A stretch of DNA of 64,000 nucleotides, from the NCBI GenBank assembly GCA_037951105.1, contig JBAMJV010003032.1, forward strand, positions 1 through 64,000. The letters are read 5' to 3'. Under the pieces are notes generated by a model. It searched no databases. It had not been told where the DNA came from and worked only from the letters and a program-made list of their open reading frames with translations. Made by a program: the position numbers and the translations under genes. This document shows, one piece after another, positions 22,175 through 35,500 of this stretch. Origin of the DNA: Echinarachnius parma (taxonomy: Eukaryota; Echinodermata; Echinoidea; Clypeasteroida; Echinarachniidae). The first letter of the stretch is position 1. The number at the start of each line of letters is the position of its first letter.

Positions 22175-23600
22175 GCCAACTTTGAATATAGAGAATATAG
22201 AGAAAATTCACCTTTGTTGCCACCTTGGCAACATTGAGCAATTTTTTTTATAAGCATTATAAAGATAATGAGCTAATGTGCATATTTCTGAAATAAGGTC
22301 AGAGGTCATTTGCTATCTAGAAATAGTGCAAACATAATGAAAACTATTATTTAAAGGTGTTTTGGGGTAAGGAATCCATTTCCAATGCTTATTTGCGTGT
22401 GCCATGTGGGCAACACCCTGAAATCCAATATGGCTGCCCCTAATTTGCATATTTATGAATATGATTGGTTTTTGGTGGCTGGGGCCATTAATAAACAAAA
22501 AGTACAGGATATTATTTTTCAATCATATTCTACATATGTATTAAAGATATTTCAGCTTTGTTGCCACCTTGGCAACAATCAGCAATGCATATAATTAGCA
22601 TAATTAGGTTTTTCACCTAATTTGCATATTCCCATAAATCAAGTAAAATCGTATATATTGTGACCCCGAAAACTAAAAATTACGAGTAATACCACTTTTC
22701 CAAGGTTTTGGGGGGCAACAAATCCATTTATGATACTTAATTCGACATATCTTCATGGCAACCCATATAAATCCAAGATGGCCGATCCCAAAATTAGTCG
22801 AGCTAGGATACATGTATTCCTTCTTTTGGTTATAAAAGCTCGGGATGATCTTTTTTTTAGTTCAATCATTGGAATAAGCAACAAGAATACTGGACTCACA
22901 ATTCAGTTTGGTCTTAAACAGTTAAAAGTAAAAAATAATACATTTATGAAATAAATGCAATCAAACAGACTAATAACATTCTCTCCTTACAAAAGCCAAA
23001 GGCGGCCATCTTGGATTTATGTGGGTTGCCATGGTTTTATGTTGAATTAAGTATCAGAAATGGATTTGTTGCCCCAAAAAACCTTGGAAAAGAGGTATTA
23101 CTCGTAATTTTTAGTTTTCGGGTTCAAAATATATACGATTTTACTTGATTTCTGGGAATATGCAAATTAGGTGAAAAACCTAATTATGCTAATTAAATGC
23201 ATTACTGATTGTTGCCAAGGTGGCAACGAAGCTGAAATATCTTTAATACATATGTAGAACATGATTGGAACATAAGATCCTGTACTTTTTGCTCATGATT
23301 AAACTACCAAAAACCAATAATATTCATAAATATGCAAATTAGGGGCAGCCATCTTGGATTTCAGGGTGTTGCCCATATGCCAAATGCAAATGGGCACCGG
23401 AAATGAATTCCTTACCCCAAAACACCTTTAAATAATAGTTTTCAATATGTTTGCACTATTCCTAGATAGCAAATGACCTCTGACCTTATTTCAGAAATAT
23501 GCAAATTAGCTCATTATCTTTATAATGCTTATAACAAAAATTGCTCAATGTTGCCAAGGTGGCAACAAAGCTGAAATTTCTCTATTAACCATTTAGAACA
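22175..23600. repeat. Imperfect 1.4-kb palindrome (foldback element)
   Basis: The left arm (22200-22900) reads back as the right arm (23000-23600). TTGCCACCTTGGCAAC at about 22215 and 22560 mirrors 23212 and 23553, and CCTTACCCCAAAACACCTTT (23410) mirrors 22353-22372. Each arm has two sub-blocks ending in the TTGCC/GGCAA dyad. The centre is near 22970. Arm divergence suggests an old foldback transposon. No gene. Confidence 0.75.
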
Positions 23601-24200
23601 TGAATAGTAAGAAAAACATTGGACTTATGAAGATTTCTAGGCCCTAGAGATGACTACTGGACTATTAAGCGTCTGGTTTAGCGTAGCTAAATAAGGAAAG
23701 CAATTTGCTTTATACGATATACACCTCTATAGGCTATAACCATACCCGAACCCCAGCACTCATCGGGGTTTCCCCCCAAATAACCAGAAGGAAACAATTA
23801 TGCATCTTAGACGAGTTTCGTTCTCAAGGCAGATCTGATATGGATAAGAGAAAAACCTATTGGGATTAAACGTGCCGAAAGGCGTCGAATTTGTTTTTAG
23901 AAATTGTGTCATTATACGTCACACATGATATTTCACCGTCTTCCCCTTTTATCACATGTAAAACACACCACACCTAGAGCGTGACGGTGTCTACACTTGA
24001 TATGCATGATCGAAATGTATATGGCGATTAAAATAAGTCAGATACATGGTGTAAACAGAATAGAGTACAAGTATATCAAATATTATAAATCGAGAAACTG
24101 GTAACCTTTTGTAAGTGCATAACTTGGAGTTAGGTACAATTTGTGTACCCTGGATCAGTTATATATCCAAATCACATTAATCATGTTAATTTGTAGGGCT

Positions 24201-24392
24201 AAGTCACAAGCTCATTATTATTCAAGTATTATAAAGCGCATGATTCCTTCTGAAGTAATAGGTAAGTCACAAGCTCATTATTATTCAAGTATTATAAAGC
24301 GCATGATTCCTTCTGAAGTAATAGGTAAGTCACAAGCTCATTATTATTCAAGTATTATAAAGCGCATGATTCCTTCTGAAGTAATAGGTAAG
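24201..24392 (+). repeat. 63-bp tandem repeat, three copies
   Basis: The unit begins TAAGTCACAAGCTCATTATT. The three units are virtually identical and, being 63 bp, stay in frame (an 88-residue open frame crosses them). High identity implies recent expansion. No gene context supports translation. Confidence 0.9.
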
Positions 24393-24398
24393 TCGATT

Positions 24399-24606
24399 AT
24401 GTTTTAGTCCTTTAAATTATTAATGTTTATTTTAAACATTCTGATAAAGCCACGAAAATTTTAATGACAGAATAAACTTGATTTGATCTAAATCGGTTCA
24501 GAAACGGCTGAAATATCCATAAACATAACTATTTGTAATAATTGTGGGGCCCCACAATTATTCGATAATTTTGAATCAACCGTTGAACAAAATTTTAAAA
24601 TGAATA
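24399..24606. mobile_element. TTAA-family MITE fragment
   Basis: Carries AAACGGCTGAAATATC and a GGGGCCCC centre as in 19578-20120 and 26127-26618. One half only. It abuts the 3' end of the GPCR pseudogene. Confidence 0.55.
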
Positions 24607-24611
24607 TGTAG

Positions 24612-25985
24612 ACAAAGGGATTGATGGCGGAGTTGATGTAGGACAAAATTATTCCGGCCCATAACACTTTTGATTACTCTTCGCCACTCAAGAGGTACTT
24701 CCCGATGGCACCATAGATCATCAAGCCCAACGACGCCAACTGAAACGGCGCGAGTGTGACGAAGAAAATGATTCCGTTGGCGATCAGCATACGCGCAACC
24801 TGATTAGGCATCTGAATCCTGTGTTCGTCTGCGGCGCCTTGCTGGTGTTCGCGCCATGACGATGAAAAATGGAACGATCCAGTGCCTAAACTCGGCTGTC
24901 TGCATGATCACTGGGGACACCGACGTACACGACCCGACGACATTCGGCGCATGGGCGTACTGCTCCAGGTCTGGCCACAGGAAACAGAGTGACATCCAGG
25001 CGGCCCATTGTGGTATCAGGCTATAGCTGCGACAACACCGGCTAGCACCCACGCCCCGCTCACCATAGCCTATCCGATATGCGTCTGAGCTTTCTGGCAA
25101 GTACTAATCGCGTTATGGAGACGAAAAACCGGTGATCTCGAACCCGATGCGCGGAGCGCATCCGCCTATCATCAGTCATTTACTCATCATTATTCATATA
25201 TGTTTATTGTATGTATGACGTGAAGTAACAGAGTCGCTTGTACCGACCGCAATTTATGGCCTAAACTTTAACCCATTCCCTTCATGATTCTGAAATCGCC
25301 ATAAACTTTGCACTCAGACCAACCAGTTCCCGTAGTCAGAGATAAATTGTGTGAGAGAGAGAGAGGAAGAGAGAGACGTCGCATAGCGCATGGCGCACTG
25401 TGCTGTGTGAGATTGTGTGTGACTGTGTGTAACTGCACGAGTTCTCTGACCGTACCACTGCATGCACTGCAGAGTTCGTATGACGTTACAGCATCATCGC
25501 TCATTGGCCTATTTTGGTCCATGTCACATAAATATTCATGAAATAGCTTTGCGGGGGGTTCGTAGAAATGCTACGAAGAATCAATGTAAATCAAGGCAAA
25601 TAAAGAAAATAAAAACTTTTCACGTTCATCACTGGTGATAGGCTTCGCGCTGCACGCTCAAACTATAGGCATATCGCGGTTAGTACACTGCCGGTAGAAG
25701 CTGCCAGACAGCACGATGCCTATTAGATAGGCTACGCTCACCATGGTTGGGTATGGTTCGCTTTCTACCAGTGACAAGGCGATGAAGGATCGGGCGACAC
25801 ACGGCTTAGTACTTCTCAAACATATCTAACGTCACTAAGAACGTGGACGCATAGAAGGAGAGCTGAATAAAGTAGGTGATCAAGACACAACCCACGGTTT
25901 TAAATCCGGACCCGATCGTTCGTGAGAAGTATCCGAATTTCGGATACTTGAATTCAATCGAAAGACGTCCCGGAACGCTTTTAAA
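24612..25985 (-). pseudogene. Rhodopsin-type (class A) GPCR pseudogene, neuropeptide-receptor-like
   Basis: On the minus strand, about 25980-25750 gives an extracellular-loop-1-like stretch, then TM3 (CVLITYFIQLSFYASTFLVT) and the TM3 end motif MFEKY-stop-AVCRPI in place of the family's E/DRYxAVCxP. At about 25055-25020, TM4 (AWVLAGVVAAIA) appears in a shifted frame. TM5-like PFFIVM, an arginine-rich loop, TM6 (MLIANGIIFFVTLAPFQL) and TM7 with NSAINPFVY (about 24610-24630) follow. Disruptions seen are a stop after EKY, a frame change in TM4, another in the third intracellular loop, a stop before TM7, and a 669-bp insertion at 25066-25734. TM1 and TM2 are not found. The motifs fit peptide receptors of the TRH/secretagogue type, but the subfamily is a guess. 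No introns are seen, so it was either a single-exon gene or a retrocopy. Confidence 0.85.
25066..25734. mobile_element. 669-bp inverted-repeat element inserted in the GPCR pseudogene
   Basis: The termini are TAGCCTATCCGATATGCGTC and the inverse of TAGCCTATCTAATAGGCATC. CGCTCACCA is duplicated exactly on both sides (25057-25065 and 25735-25743). The first 100 bp match the 177-bp element at 21578-21754; the interior does not and has no transposase frame. The 9-bp duplication fits a Mutator-like non-autonomous element. Confidence 0.85.
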
Positions 25986-26126
25986 TTAAATATTAAATAT
26001 ATTCATAAATTGGGAAATATTTTTTTTAAATCTAAAAAGTCTTATGTTACAATAAAACAAACAACAAGGTGCAAGAGATGTGCGACAGCCCCGAGTAATT
26101 TTGATTGAATTTTACAAAATGTGTTA

Positions 26127-26618
26127 AAGGGGTAGTTTTGTGAGGTAATGAAAAACTGAGTGTCGAATTTGAGAGAACATGCAATTTTAATGGCAGAATA
26201 AACTTTATTTGGTCAAATTCGACCCAGAAACGGCTGAAATATCAATAAATATATCTGATCTTATAATTATTTGGGGCCCAAATAATTAGATGATTTTTTT
26301 CAAAAAATAAAAAAAAATGCTTGCACTTTTTCAAAGATTTTCAAAAGCGTTTTTTAAATAGTTATTGATGCTCTCTCTATTTAATCATTATTTCAATAAA
26401 ACATCACATGCATAATTGTGTATGAAAAATGGTTGAAACCAACGTCTTTTTAGAAAGCGCCCTCTTGTGTTTTAATGGCTCTTTTTTAATGATAACAGGC
26501 TTTTTACTTAGTCGTTTGTAATTTTGTATACCTTTCGAGCATGGTAGAGTTATAACTATTAGTTTATAATGTTACTATCCAGGTTTGGTTACTAAAGTTC
26601 AGCCTTTATTAGAAAGTG
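26127..26618. mobile_element. TTAA-family MITE, degraded copy
   Basis: Same interior as 52530-53056: AAACGGCTGAAATATCAATA, then the GGGGCCC centre, then AAAGCGCCCTCTTGTG-type text. The left end has lost part of its terminal repeat. Confidence 0.7.
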
Positions 26619-26699
26619 CTTAACAATAACATGGAAATATAAATTTTTTTCAAAGTTATAACTTTAAATTCCTCAAGAAAATAACTAAAACCAAAGAAA

Positions 26700-26970
26700 T
26701 TAAAGGGCCGGTCACATTTACGGTAGTGGACGTAGCTAAACGTAGTAGAGGCTAACGTAGTTGAATGTAGTTGAAGGTAGTTGAAGGTAGTTGAACGTAC
26801 CGGCAGCGTATATTTTTTGTACACCACTGTTGAGCCATTTTCGCTCAAACGGGCCCAAAACGCACTGGTATGCCAAGACCAGAGCCTGCTGTATGCCATA
26901 TAATATATATTCATCAGACTCTGCGACTCTGCGACTCTGCGACTCTGCGACTCTGCGACTCTGAGACTCT
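26700..26970. mobile_element. Dispersed element ending in a (GACTCTGC)n run
   Basis: The segment 26800-26910 (CGGCAGCGT, ACCACTG, GCCAAGACCAGAGC) matches 53685-53800 in the inverted-repeat element there. GACTCTGC is repeated about six times at 26918-26972. TAGTTGAAGGTAGTTGAA repeats lie at 26755-26800. Confidence 0.5.
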
Positions 26971-26999
26971 GCGATATCGATCTACAATCGATATACAAC

Positions 27000-28837
27000 C
27001 CGATAATCCGCCAGCTTCCTCGACATCTTGATAATCTTGAACAATCTTGAACAATAGAGGATTACTCAAGCTCAGTGAATTTTCCAGCTTTTCACCAGTA
27101 ATCTTCTCTACTCAAGCCAGTTTAGCTGAAGAAGCAACCTAGATAGGTTGCGAAACTGTTCTACTCCACAAATAGTAAGTCCAGTTGCTTAGATTCAATT
27201 TTCAACTTCATGTATTTAAACGTAGTTTAACCTAGTTTAACGTACTTACACCACGTCTGACCCACACATCTGACCATAATTGAACCGTGTTGTCACCTTG
27301 CAGAGATCCAGTAATATCTGCTTCGTAATAATCGCACATAAAATATATTTTATTTTTTCTTTACGATTTCATTTTTATCCTTTACTCGGCATGATGGGAA
27401 TATTTTCCCGTCATGATCAGGCCTTCTCAGTAAACTATTCATCGTAATGCTCTGCGAACCTCCAAGATACAAGCAGATTCATATTCAAATAACTATTTAA
27501 TCACATGTGAATTTGTATTGATTTGTTCGTAAATTTTACTCTGATCAATATTATAATTAATGTTTGTTCTTTTTTATTATACCTTTATTTGTATGTTAAT
27601 AGAAATCTCATACTTCTATACTCCTTTAATTATGCTTAATGTGAAAATAACCATTTATTATTAATTATCATCATTAGATACAACTTAAGTTACTTTGTGT
27701 AAGCCTTTAAATGTTGATGAAAAGTGGATAATATTTATATTTTAATTCCCAAATTATTTTTGTTTGTAGGCAATATTTAGATGTTATACATGTATAGTTC
27801 CTTTCATTGGTATTTAAATGTTTTTGTAGAATATTGTGTATTATTCTTCTTAATTTGTATGATGTTTTTAATGTTTTAAACTCTGTAAATTAATTTGTAG
27901 TAATTTAGCATTTGGCTACAATGAGATAATACAATACCTTTAATTGAATACATTATTCGGTTGTCATATTTTAGAACAAATACAGTTTAGTGTCTGGTTA
28001 TTTGATTACAATAAATATCTTTAAAAACATGTAAATACATATAAGCACATATAAAGTAAACATAATTTTACACATACAGACATTTTGCCATTGTGATATG
28101 TACGCAATAAGGGAAAATTTGCATGTAATCGACAGTTTATAACATGATTTGTGTTTTCCAAATGTGTTTAATAGGAGGGTTGTGTTTCATGGCTCGACAA
28201 ACCGATATTCGCCCTCGTTTGTCGTATAAATTGGATTTGTATTCGGGTTTTGATTCGATTATCCCGTCGCGCAATATGAACACATGAACCCACAATGTCG
28301 TTCAATGTCTACCTGTTGCTCAGTCCATGCTTCAAATGACTTTAATAGAGTGAGTTCATCAAAATAATACAGTTCTCTAGACCATAGGTTTGGTGTTTTG
28401 AAGCGCATCTCATCGTAATCCTTTCACTAGAAAAATTGTTTAGCCTAAAACACGTTTCCAACCACTGATTATTAGCTAGACCAGTGTATAAATGCATATA
28501 GACACGGTGATTTAGTATGATATGGACAGGGTGTACAATTGACCCAAGATGACACCGCGTATGATTAACGGATCCGAACCACATGGACTATTGTTTTGTC
28601 TTTTCCTCTCGGCTACTTTTCATCTCAATTCTTCTCTTTATCTAAGTGCTAGTAGGGCATTCCTGTTATGCTATGAATATTTATCATCATGTTGTAGTAG
28701 ATTATGCACTGCATATTTTTGTTGTATAAATGTAATATTTAAGTAGGTCAGCCATTCATGCCATTGGAGGCCAAAGTTTCGTAGATAATAACATTAACTT
28801 AATTCATGTATCTAAACATTTGTCATTTTTTTTACAG
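27000..28837. other. AT-rich intergenic DNA upstream of the SLC10 gene
   Basis: No convincing coding region, RNA gene or repeat is seen. The promoter and a non-coding first exon of the downstream gene may lie here, because the first coding exon is preceded by a good splice acceptor at 28837, but I cannot place them. Confidence 0.5.
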
Positions 28838-29271
28838 GGCGTTGTAAAACCAAATGCGTTTATTGCATTTTAATGACATATCATGTTATATGTTCCATAT
28901 CACCCTAACAGAGTACAATTACACTGCACAAGATTGCCTGGAACTCTTCAGTTATGAACTCCACTCAACCAAGCAGTCCGTGGACTACACCGGAAGCGCG
29001 CCTGGTCACGACTTTAACTTCCATTGTGTCCGAGACATTTGCTCCACTAATCACTTCCGGGGCGACTGCGGGGATGCCAGATTGCGGACCTGAAGGGGGT
29101 TGCACTACGCAATGGGACGGTAACACGTCGCTTTATATCAACGGTACGAGCGGCAGTGGGAGGGACATAGCCGCGCTGAAATTAGCCAATCAGTGTGTTC
29201 TTGGTATCACACTGGGGCTTACCATGGTTGCCATGGGAGCGGCCATCGAGCTGTCCGACTTTAAGATCGTC
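28838..29271 (+). CDS. SLC10 exon 1 (first coding exon, with 5' UTR)
   Basis: TTTTTTTTTACAG at 28837 is a strong acceptor, implying an upstream non-coding exon. The ATG at 28954 (MNSTQPSSPW) opens residues 1-106, ending DFKIV at the donor CGTAAGT. TM1 lies at about residues 76-98 (LANQCVLGITLGLTMVAMGA). No other in-frame ATG lies upstream within the exon. The intron is phase 0. Confidence 0.85.
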
Positions 29272-29515
29272 GTAAGTTTTCTTTTGCGTAAAAAATGCTC
29301 CTAACATGTTTCAACCTGATGGAACACTGTTTGCAATATACATACGACACCGTTTCCAACATACCAGTTGTCCAGTTACATTTTCCTTCAAAATCCTAAT
29401 AATTAAAAATGAAGATTATTATTATAACTAATCAGATGATAATCATAATTATGTTATTAATACTCGTAGTATAGTATCATTATTATTACCATTAATTAAC
29501 ATCAACATCATCATT

Positions 29516-29580
<65 letters not shown>

Positions 29581-32500
29581 AATCATCATCTTCATCATTA
29601 ATGTTTTTTCCCTGCAGCTCCGGCGGCCAGTGGGCGTGGCTATCGGGTTCGTGTGCCAGGTGATGTTCATGCCTCTAATCGGATTCCTGCTTGCACTAGC
29701 CTTGAGACTAGACGCACCCCACGCATTAGGTGTCCTGATCACTGCATCCAGTCCAGGGGGTACCACTTCCAACCTCTATACATACTGGACCAACGGTGAC
29801 GTGTGCCTCAGGTAACTGGGGAGCAAATCTTATTGGATCTAGTTACCATGGTGACCCTGTTGAAATGTGCAAAAACTGACGAAGGGTCGATAGAAACATT
29901 TCGATCAAAATATTTTTGTAACAAAATATGTTCCATGTTTATATAATTGATAATACGAACACAACCACAACAAGGTATGTTAGAACCATTGGAGTTCTAT
30001 TAAGTAAGTTTTGTCGATTTTAACAATGTTACTAGATCCCTATAAAAAGCATTTATATAGTATACCTGCAATATAATTCCTCCCGGAGCTAGCCTACATG
30101 CCTAGAAATAGACTAGTGTGTATCAAGTAGAATGCAACTGAAATGGGGTCCACTAATCATGCTAATTTATCTAAAGAGCTTTAAGATTGGGTCATATGTG
30201 TGTCTAAGGTAAAACTAGACGCACCCCGCGTATTAGTGCCCTGATCTCGGCATCTATATAGGGGGTACCATTTCCACTAGCTGTACCTACTGAACCAATG
30301 GTAGGTCGAGTATAAATCTCATAATATAAACGTTGGCGGGGTTTTCTTATTAGTCCCGAGAGCGCTTATTTCCTATTCTGAGATGGTTCTTATAACTGAT
30401 GTTCTATGATAATCTCCGATACGTGTGGGACTTATCTTCGGATGCATAATTTGTTTCTATATTTGTAATTTGTAAATGCATTCACAGTCAGCAATGCTTG
30501 CAAGGCCATTTCTTCATTTATTATATTATAATGCAAATACTCCACAAGAGCATTGGGGGGATAAATCGTGGAAAGTATCCTTTCAAAGGCGTTTAATTTA
30601 GTATTTCAATAGGGAACGATGGTGGACCACAGGTGTTTTATGAAACGGGGCATTGGATAGATAGATGACCTTCAAGGTATCTTACTTTAACCAGCTCGTG
30701 CGCATGCATCTACATCGTTGTATTATTTGGATCATGATAGTGGAGATGCGATTTAATATTGTCAAATGAATCTGATTGATCAACCTGAATTCTGCTGAGG
30801 TCGAACAAATTAGTCTCTACACGGATAACATTTGAAGAGGGGGAAACCAAAAATATGTCCATAATTTGGAGATAAATTACATACCTTTTTATTCAGTTCA
30901 GCTATTTAGTATTTTTAAAAGTACATAATGTAGTATTCTTCAAATTACAATTCATTTGATACGCTCACATTATTAATGTTAGAGCATTCAGAACGCTAGT
31001 GTTACAGTTCACATCCATGTAGGTGTTTATTACCTATGTACTCTATTTTGCTTGAATATAAACAGATCTCGATCTAATCTGGTTTTGATTTATTTTTCCT
31101 ATTTCACAATTAAAAATAGTTTGCGATTGATTAAATAAACAAAGCAAGATATTCATGCAAAAGGGCAATATAACATATATAGAACTAGGTTCTGTAACAA
31201 AATGTGAAATACGGGGGAACGAAACGAAGCAGAGGTTGTAGGAAATTTGGTTTCCGGAGATAAGTGTGTCTTATCATCAAATGATTCAGAGTGAAAAGGA
31301 AAATTATACAACTAAAATAGTTAAAAGAAAAAAAGAAGTGTAGGTGACATGCCAGATGACAATCATTTATAAACAAATTATTTTTTAAACACACATTTGA
31401 TCCAATTACACTCCAAATTTAAAGGAAGGGAGTTATTGTTTAGCATTATCACTGAAATAAAACAAATAATGATAATTTGTTTAACTTAAATAAATTACTG
31501 AAATTATAAATGGGAGGGACTGTAATAATTGTATTTGGGAGATCATTGGAAATTTATTTGGAAAGCGCTTATTTGTTAGTCCCGTTATAGAATGATTATA
31601 TAATTATAATCTATCAAATTTATTTTGACAAGTATCGCACTGGGATCGATACCAACCAACGTTTATTTTGTTTATATGTGTTGTTTGTTTCTTTGTTTGC
31701 TTGTTTGTATATGCTTGTTTGTATGTATATTTGTTTTGTGTTTGTTGGTTTGTTTCTTTGTTTGTAATGCTGTTTGCTTTGAGTTTATTTGTTTATTTGT
31801 TTCACCTCCGGTAGGAGGTGAAAGCCTTTATGTGAACGATCTGCTCAATGCCCATGAGCCGCTTGGAAGGAATGCTCCCCAGGGAGTGGAGATGGTGCAC
31901 ACACTGTGTGCTGGTTTGCATTGTATCCTATGACCGGGGTAATAATAGTGTAAGGTGCTTAGAGATGATATTGTATCATGGCGCTATGTATATCGAACCT
32001 ATTATTATTATTATTATTTATTTGTCTATGTGATTGTTGGTTTATCCTTAATTGTTTCCAGTGTTGTTATGACGACCATTTCGACAAGCATCGCACTGGG
32101 GTCGATGCCACTCAACCTCTTCATCTACGGACGTCGTTGGTCTGACCGTGGGGCCGTCATCCCGTACAAGGACATCGTCATCGCCCTCGCTACCTTGATC
32201 GGGCCGGTCATTATTGGCCTGGTCATCCGCTGGAGGTCGAAAAAGTGGGCCAAGCGTCTCGGACAGGTAACCAAGTTTAATCGTCCTTATATAAAGTCGT
32301 TTTTATTAGGCCTATTTTGGTGTTATTTAAAAGAATATACGTCTTTCACAAAATTGATTTAACAGTATAGCTGACTTTATCAAGGGCAACCTTGTTACTT
32401 TTACTATTTTATCGGGACCTTTCTCAATTTGCAATGCAAAATAATACACCATATACGATATATACTAGGTCAACAGTTTCACATCTTGTGTAGAGAAGAC

Positions 32501-35500
32501 ATATAGGCCCAGAGTATCGGCCCGCTGCAGAGCAGCAGAGCCACCCCGTGGCTGCCGTAAATTTCACTCAACTCGCCGTAAACGCAGCAGTCAGATGCCA
32601 CACTTGTATACTGTGTGCATTTAAAAACGAAAACTGATCTAATTTTATAAATATCGTGACTAGAGTAGCCCATGGCACTCGACTCAGAGGCATGCATTTA
32701 ACTTACTTGCACTTGTTATCCCATTCAGCCGTTCGGCGCGCTCGGCATGCTGGGTGTCGTCACCAGTGTCATCCTCACAATATTCATCAACCCGGCCATC
32801 TTCCGGTCAGGCTGGCAGTTCTATTTCGCCTCTCTAGCTCACATGTGGATCGGCTGGGGCCTGGGCTATACCCTAGCACGACTTCTCTGCCAGCCCCACC
32901 GACAGAGCCGCACCATTGCATTCGAGACTGGGCTCCAGCAGGTCAGATGGTCAATTCATTATTTATTAAAACAGTATATTTTGTTCATTATTTTCTTGTC
33001 ATTCTTAAAAAAATAAGAACTACATGTACATGAGAAAAGTCTCAGGTTCAAGTTAAAGCATTGACATTAGTTGCAGAATTATTTAAGAAATAGCAACAAC
33101 ACAAGGAGTCAATTTACTGTAATATGATACCTGAGGCAAGAGTTGAACCAGCGTTCGCCAGTTCCTAATGTATTATTTGTTGTTGAGAAAAGTATATTTG
33201 TGTAAGGTTTGAATTTTATTCTGAATCTCCACGTGCAGGTCGGGATCGCCCTGACGTTGATCTCGTTCTCGTACAAGGATGATCTCGCGCTCTTCATCGG
33301 AGTCATCGTCTATCCGATGTTCTACGGTCTTTTCAGCGTTGTTAGTTTCCTCGCCTTCACCATGGCATATAAGCTATATAGGTATGTATAGTAGGCCTTC
33401 TTGACGATGTCTTGGTCATATAACAATATCTCAGCGATATCGTGATGGGTTCTTGCCGATTTTTGAGTATTATTGGTGATTCGTGAAGTCTAAAGTTGGT
33501 GAAGAACCGACACGACGACGCGTCTTCACGAACCGTCAGGATGGGTCAAGAACCCGTATAGGTGCCACCAAGAAGCCAACAAGAAGCCACCAAAAAGCAA
33601 CCAAGATCAATGCCAAGCAATCCATAACATACATACATACTAATTATGTATCGATCCTCCCGTTCCAATCATTGTTGATATAACTTCGTGTACAAAAAGG
33701 GTGCAATGAATTAGTAAATATCACTTTGCATGTTCGCTCATTACTCAATCATATGACATTCATTTACCTAGGAAGTGTCACACGTCACTCGGTGGACATA
33801 TCGGACTACAGATTTACCCATTGTATCAACCCTTCGTCAGTTTCTCCCAGTCATGTCAACAAAGCTACTTACTAGATCCCTTTAATATATAACACACTCG
33901 AGCTACTTTTGAGACGTTGTGAATTGACAATGATTATGTCATATTATTCAACGTTATAAGTCATATATGTTTTTACACCACTACCCAGTCAATTACATTT
34001 TCAATATTGAAACGAAATTGTAATATTATTTGTAAAATGTATAATTTTCCTAAATTAATTCCAGAACTCTCCGGAAATTGATATTTCCCCTATAATATAG
34101 CGCCTTGTATCTTATAATGTTAGTCAGGTTTATATAGTGCCTTGTATGTTATAATGTTAGTCAGGTTTATATCAATGATAGGGAGCAAGGATCTGTGGGT
34201 CAGATATTTTAACAAAGTGATGTTGAAAAGAAAACGGATATATACCTTTATGTATATCTGATATTCAATACCCTATTCCACGACCCAAGATAAATCAGTT
34301 GTCACGTACTAAGCATGCTTACCAACAAAGGAGATAATCTTCCTGCCTACATAGAAGAGCTCACTTCCAAAAGGCGCTAAATCCACTTTCCATAAAAATT
34401 GAGTTAACGATATATCTACATGTATAATCTACGTAGCTAAATAGGAATTCACATTTTACGACAAATAACTCACTCAAAATCAAAATATAGAAAGTTCAAT
34501 TTTCATATTCCCATAGGCACGTGTACAAAGTGGGACAAAGAAACCTGTTTTCCTCGGAAATTGGAAAAGTGGATTTAGCGCCTTTTGGTTGAAAGCTCAA
34601 AGTTCGGTGTATCCGAATGCTTCGAGAACACTCCTAAACAATTTAACACGTTCACGAGATTGGGGAGAAAATCGGGGTGAAACCCCTTTGACTTGGACGT
34701 CACGTGGGGCAATATTTGGTGGAGCCTTTTTTATTAAGTTATGACGTAAATGAATTTGTTGAGACCCTCTGAACTTCCTAGTTCGCTGGTAAATATATAT
34801 TGTCAGGCTCGTGGGCTCGAAACCAGCCCAACCAAATCACCATGGTAATTGAATGTTTGTTCTAACTTATCGATGTCAAGATACTAGATGCTCATTCAAC
34901 AGTATTTTAATGTACTGTATATCCAAGCATATCTAGATATGAGTGGAACGAGAGCTGGTTCTGCGTCTTGGTCGAGCTTTTGCCCCCAGTGTAAGGTTGC
35001 TTGATGACCAGAAACTACCATATTCATATTCAATATAATTCAATACTTCTGTAGCCCATTTCATAAAACACTTGCAATAATTGTTGTAAGTTTCCAATTA
35101 TTGTAACTACCATGGCAACAGCTGGAATGCTCCATGCTGATTGGCTGTTGACTAAATAATTTACAATAATTGAACACTTACAACAAATGGGCTACCGGGC
35201 ATCATTTAAGATTTGTTAATGCAGGGTAAAACGCGGGAAAGATTTCAGGTAGCCAATGTAGTCTACTTTCTTTAATCCCCTGATATATTTCTAAACTACA
35301 CCTGCTTACGAAGACTTTTCTCTTTCTTTTGGCTGATATCTACATAGAATTGGTTTTCTCTAAATTCCCCTAAAATCGTCCCTATAACAATTTAAAACAT
35401 AACATATGATTTTTAGCAAAGCAAGTAAAACACAATTTTGTTCATTTTGAAATGTTTTACTGTTTGATAGTTATGATTAGCGAACCGGGCAATTATGCAA

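Noticed and set aside
26609..26998. Minus-strand 129-aa frame with Val-Ala-Glu-Ser-Gln repeats
   Set aside because: The repeat is the (GACTCTGC)n run read in frame; the rest is MITE sequence.
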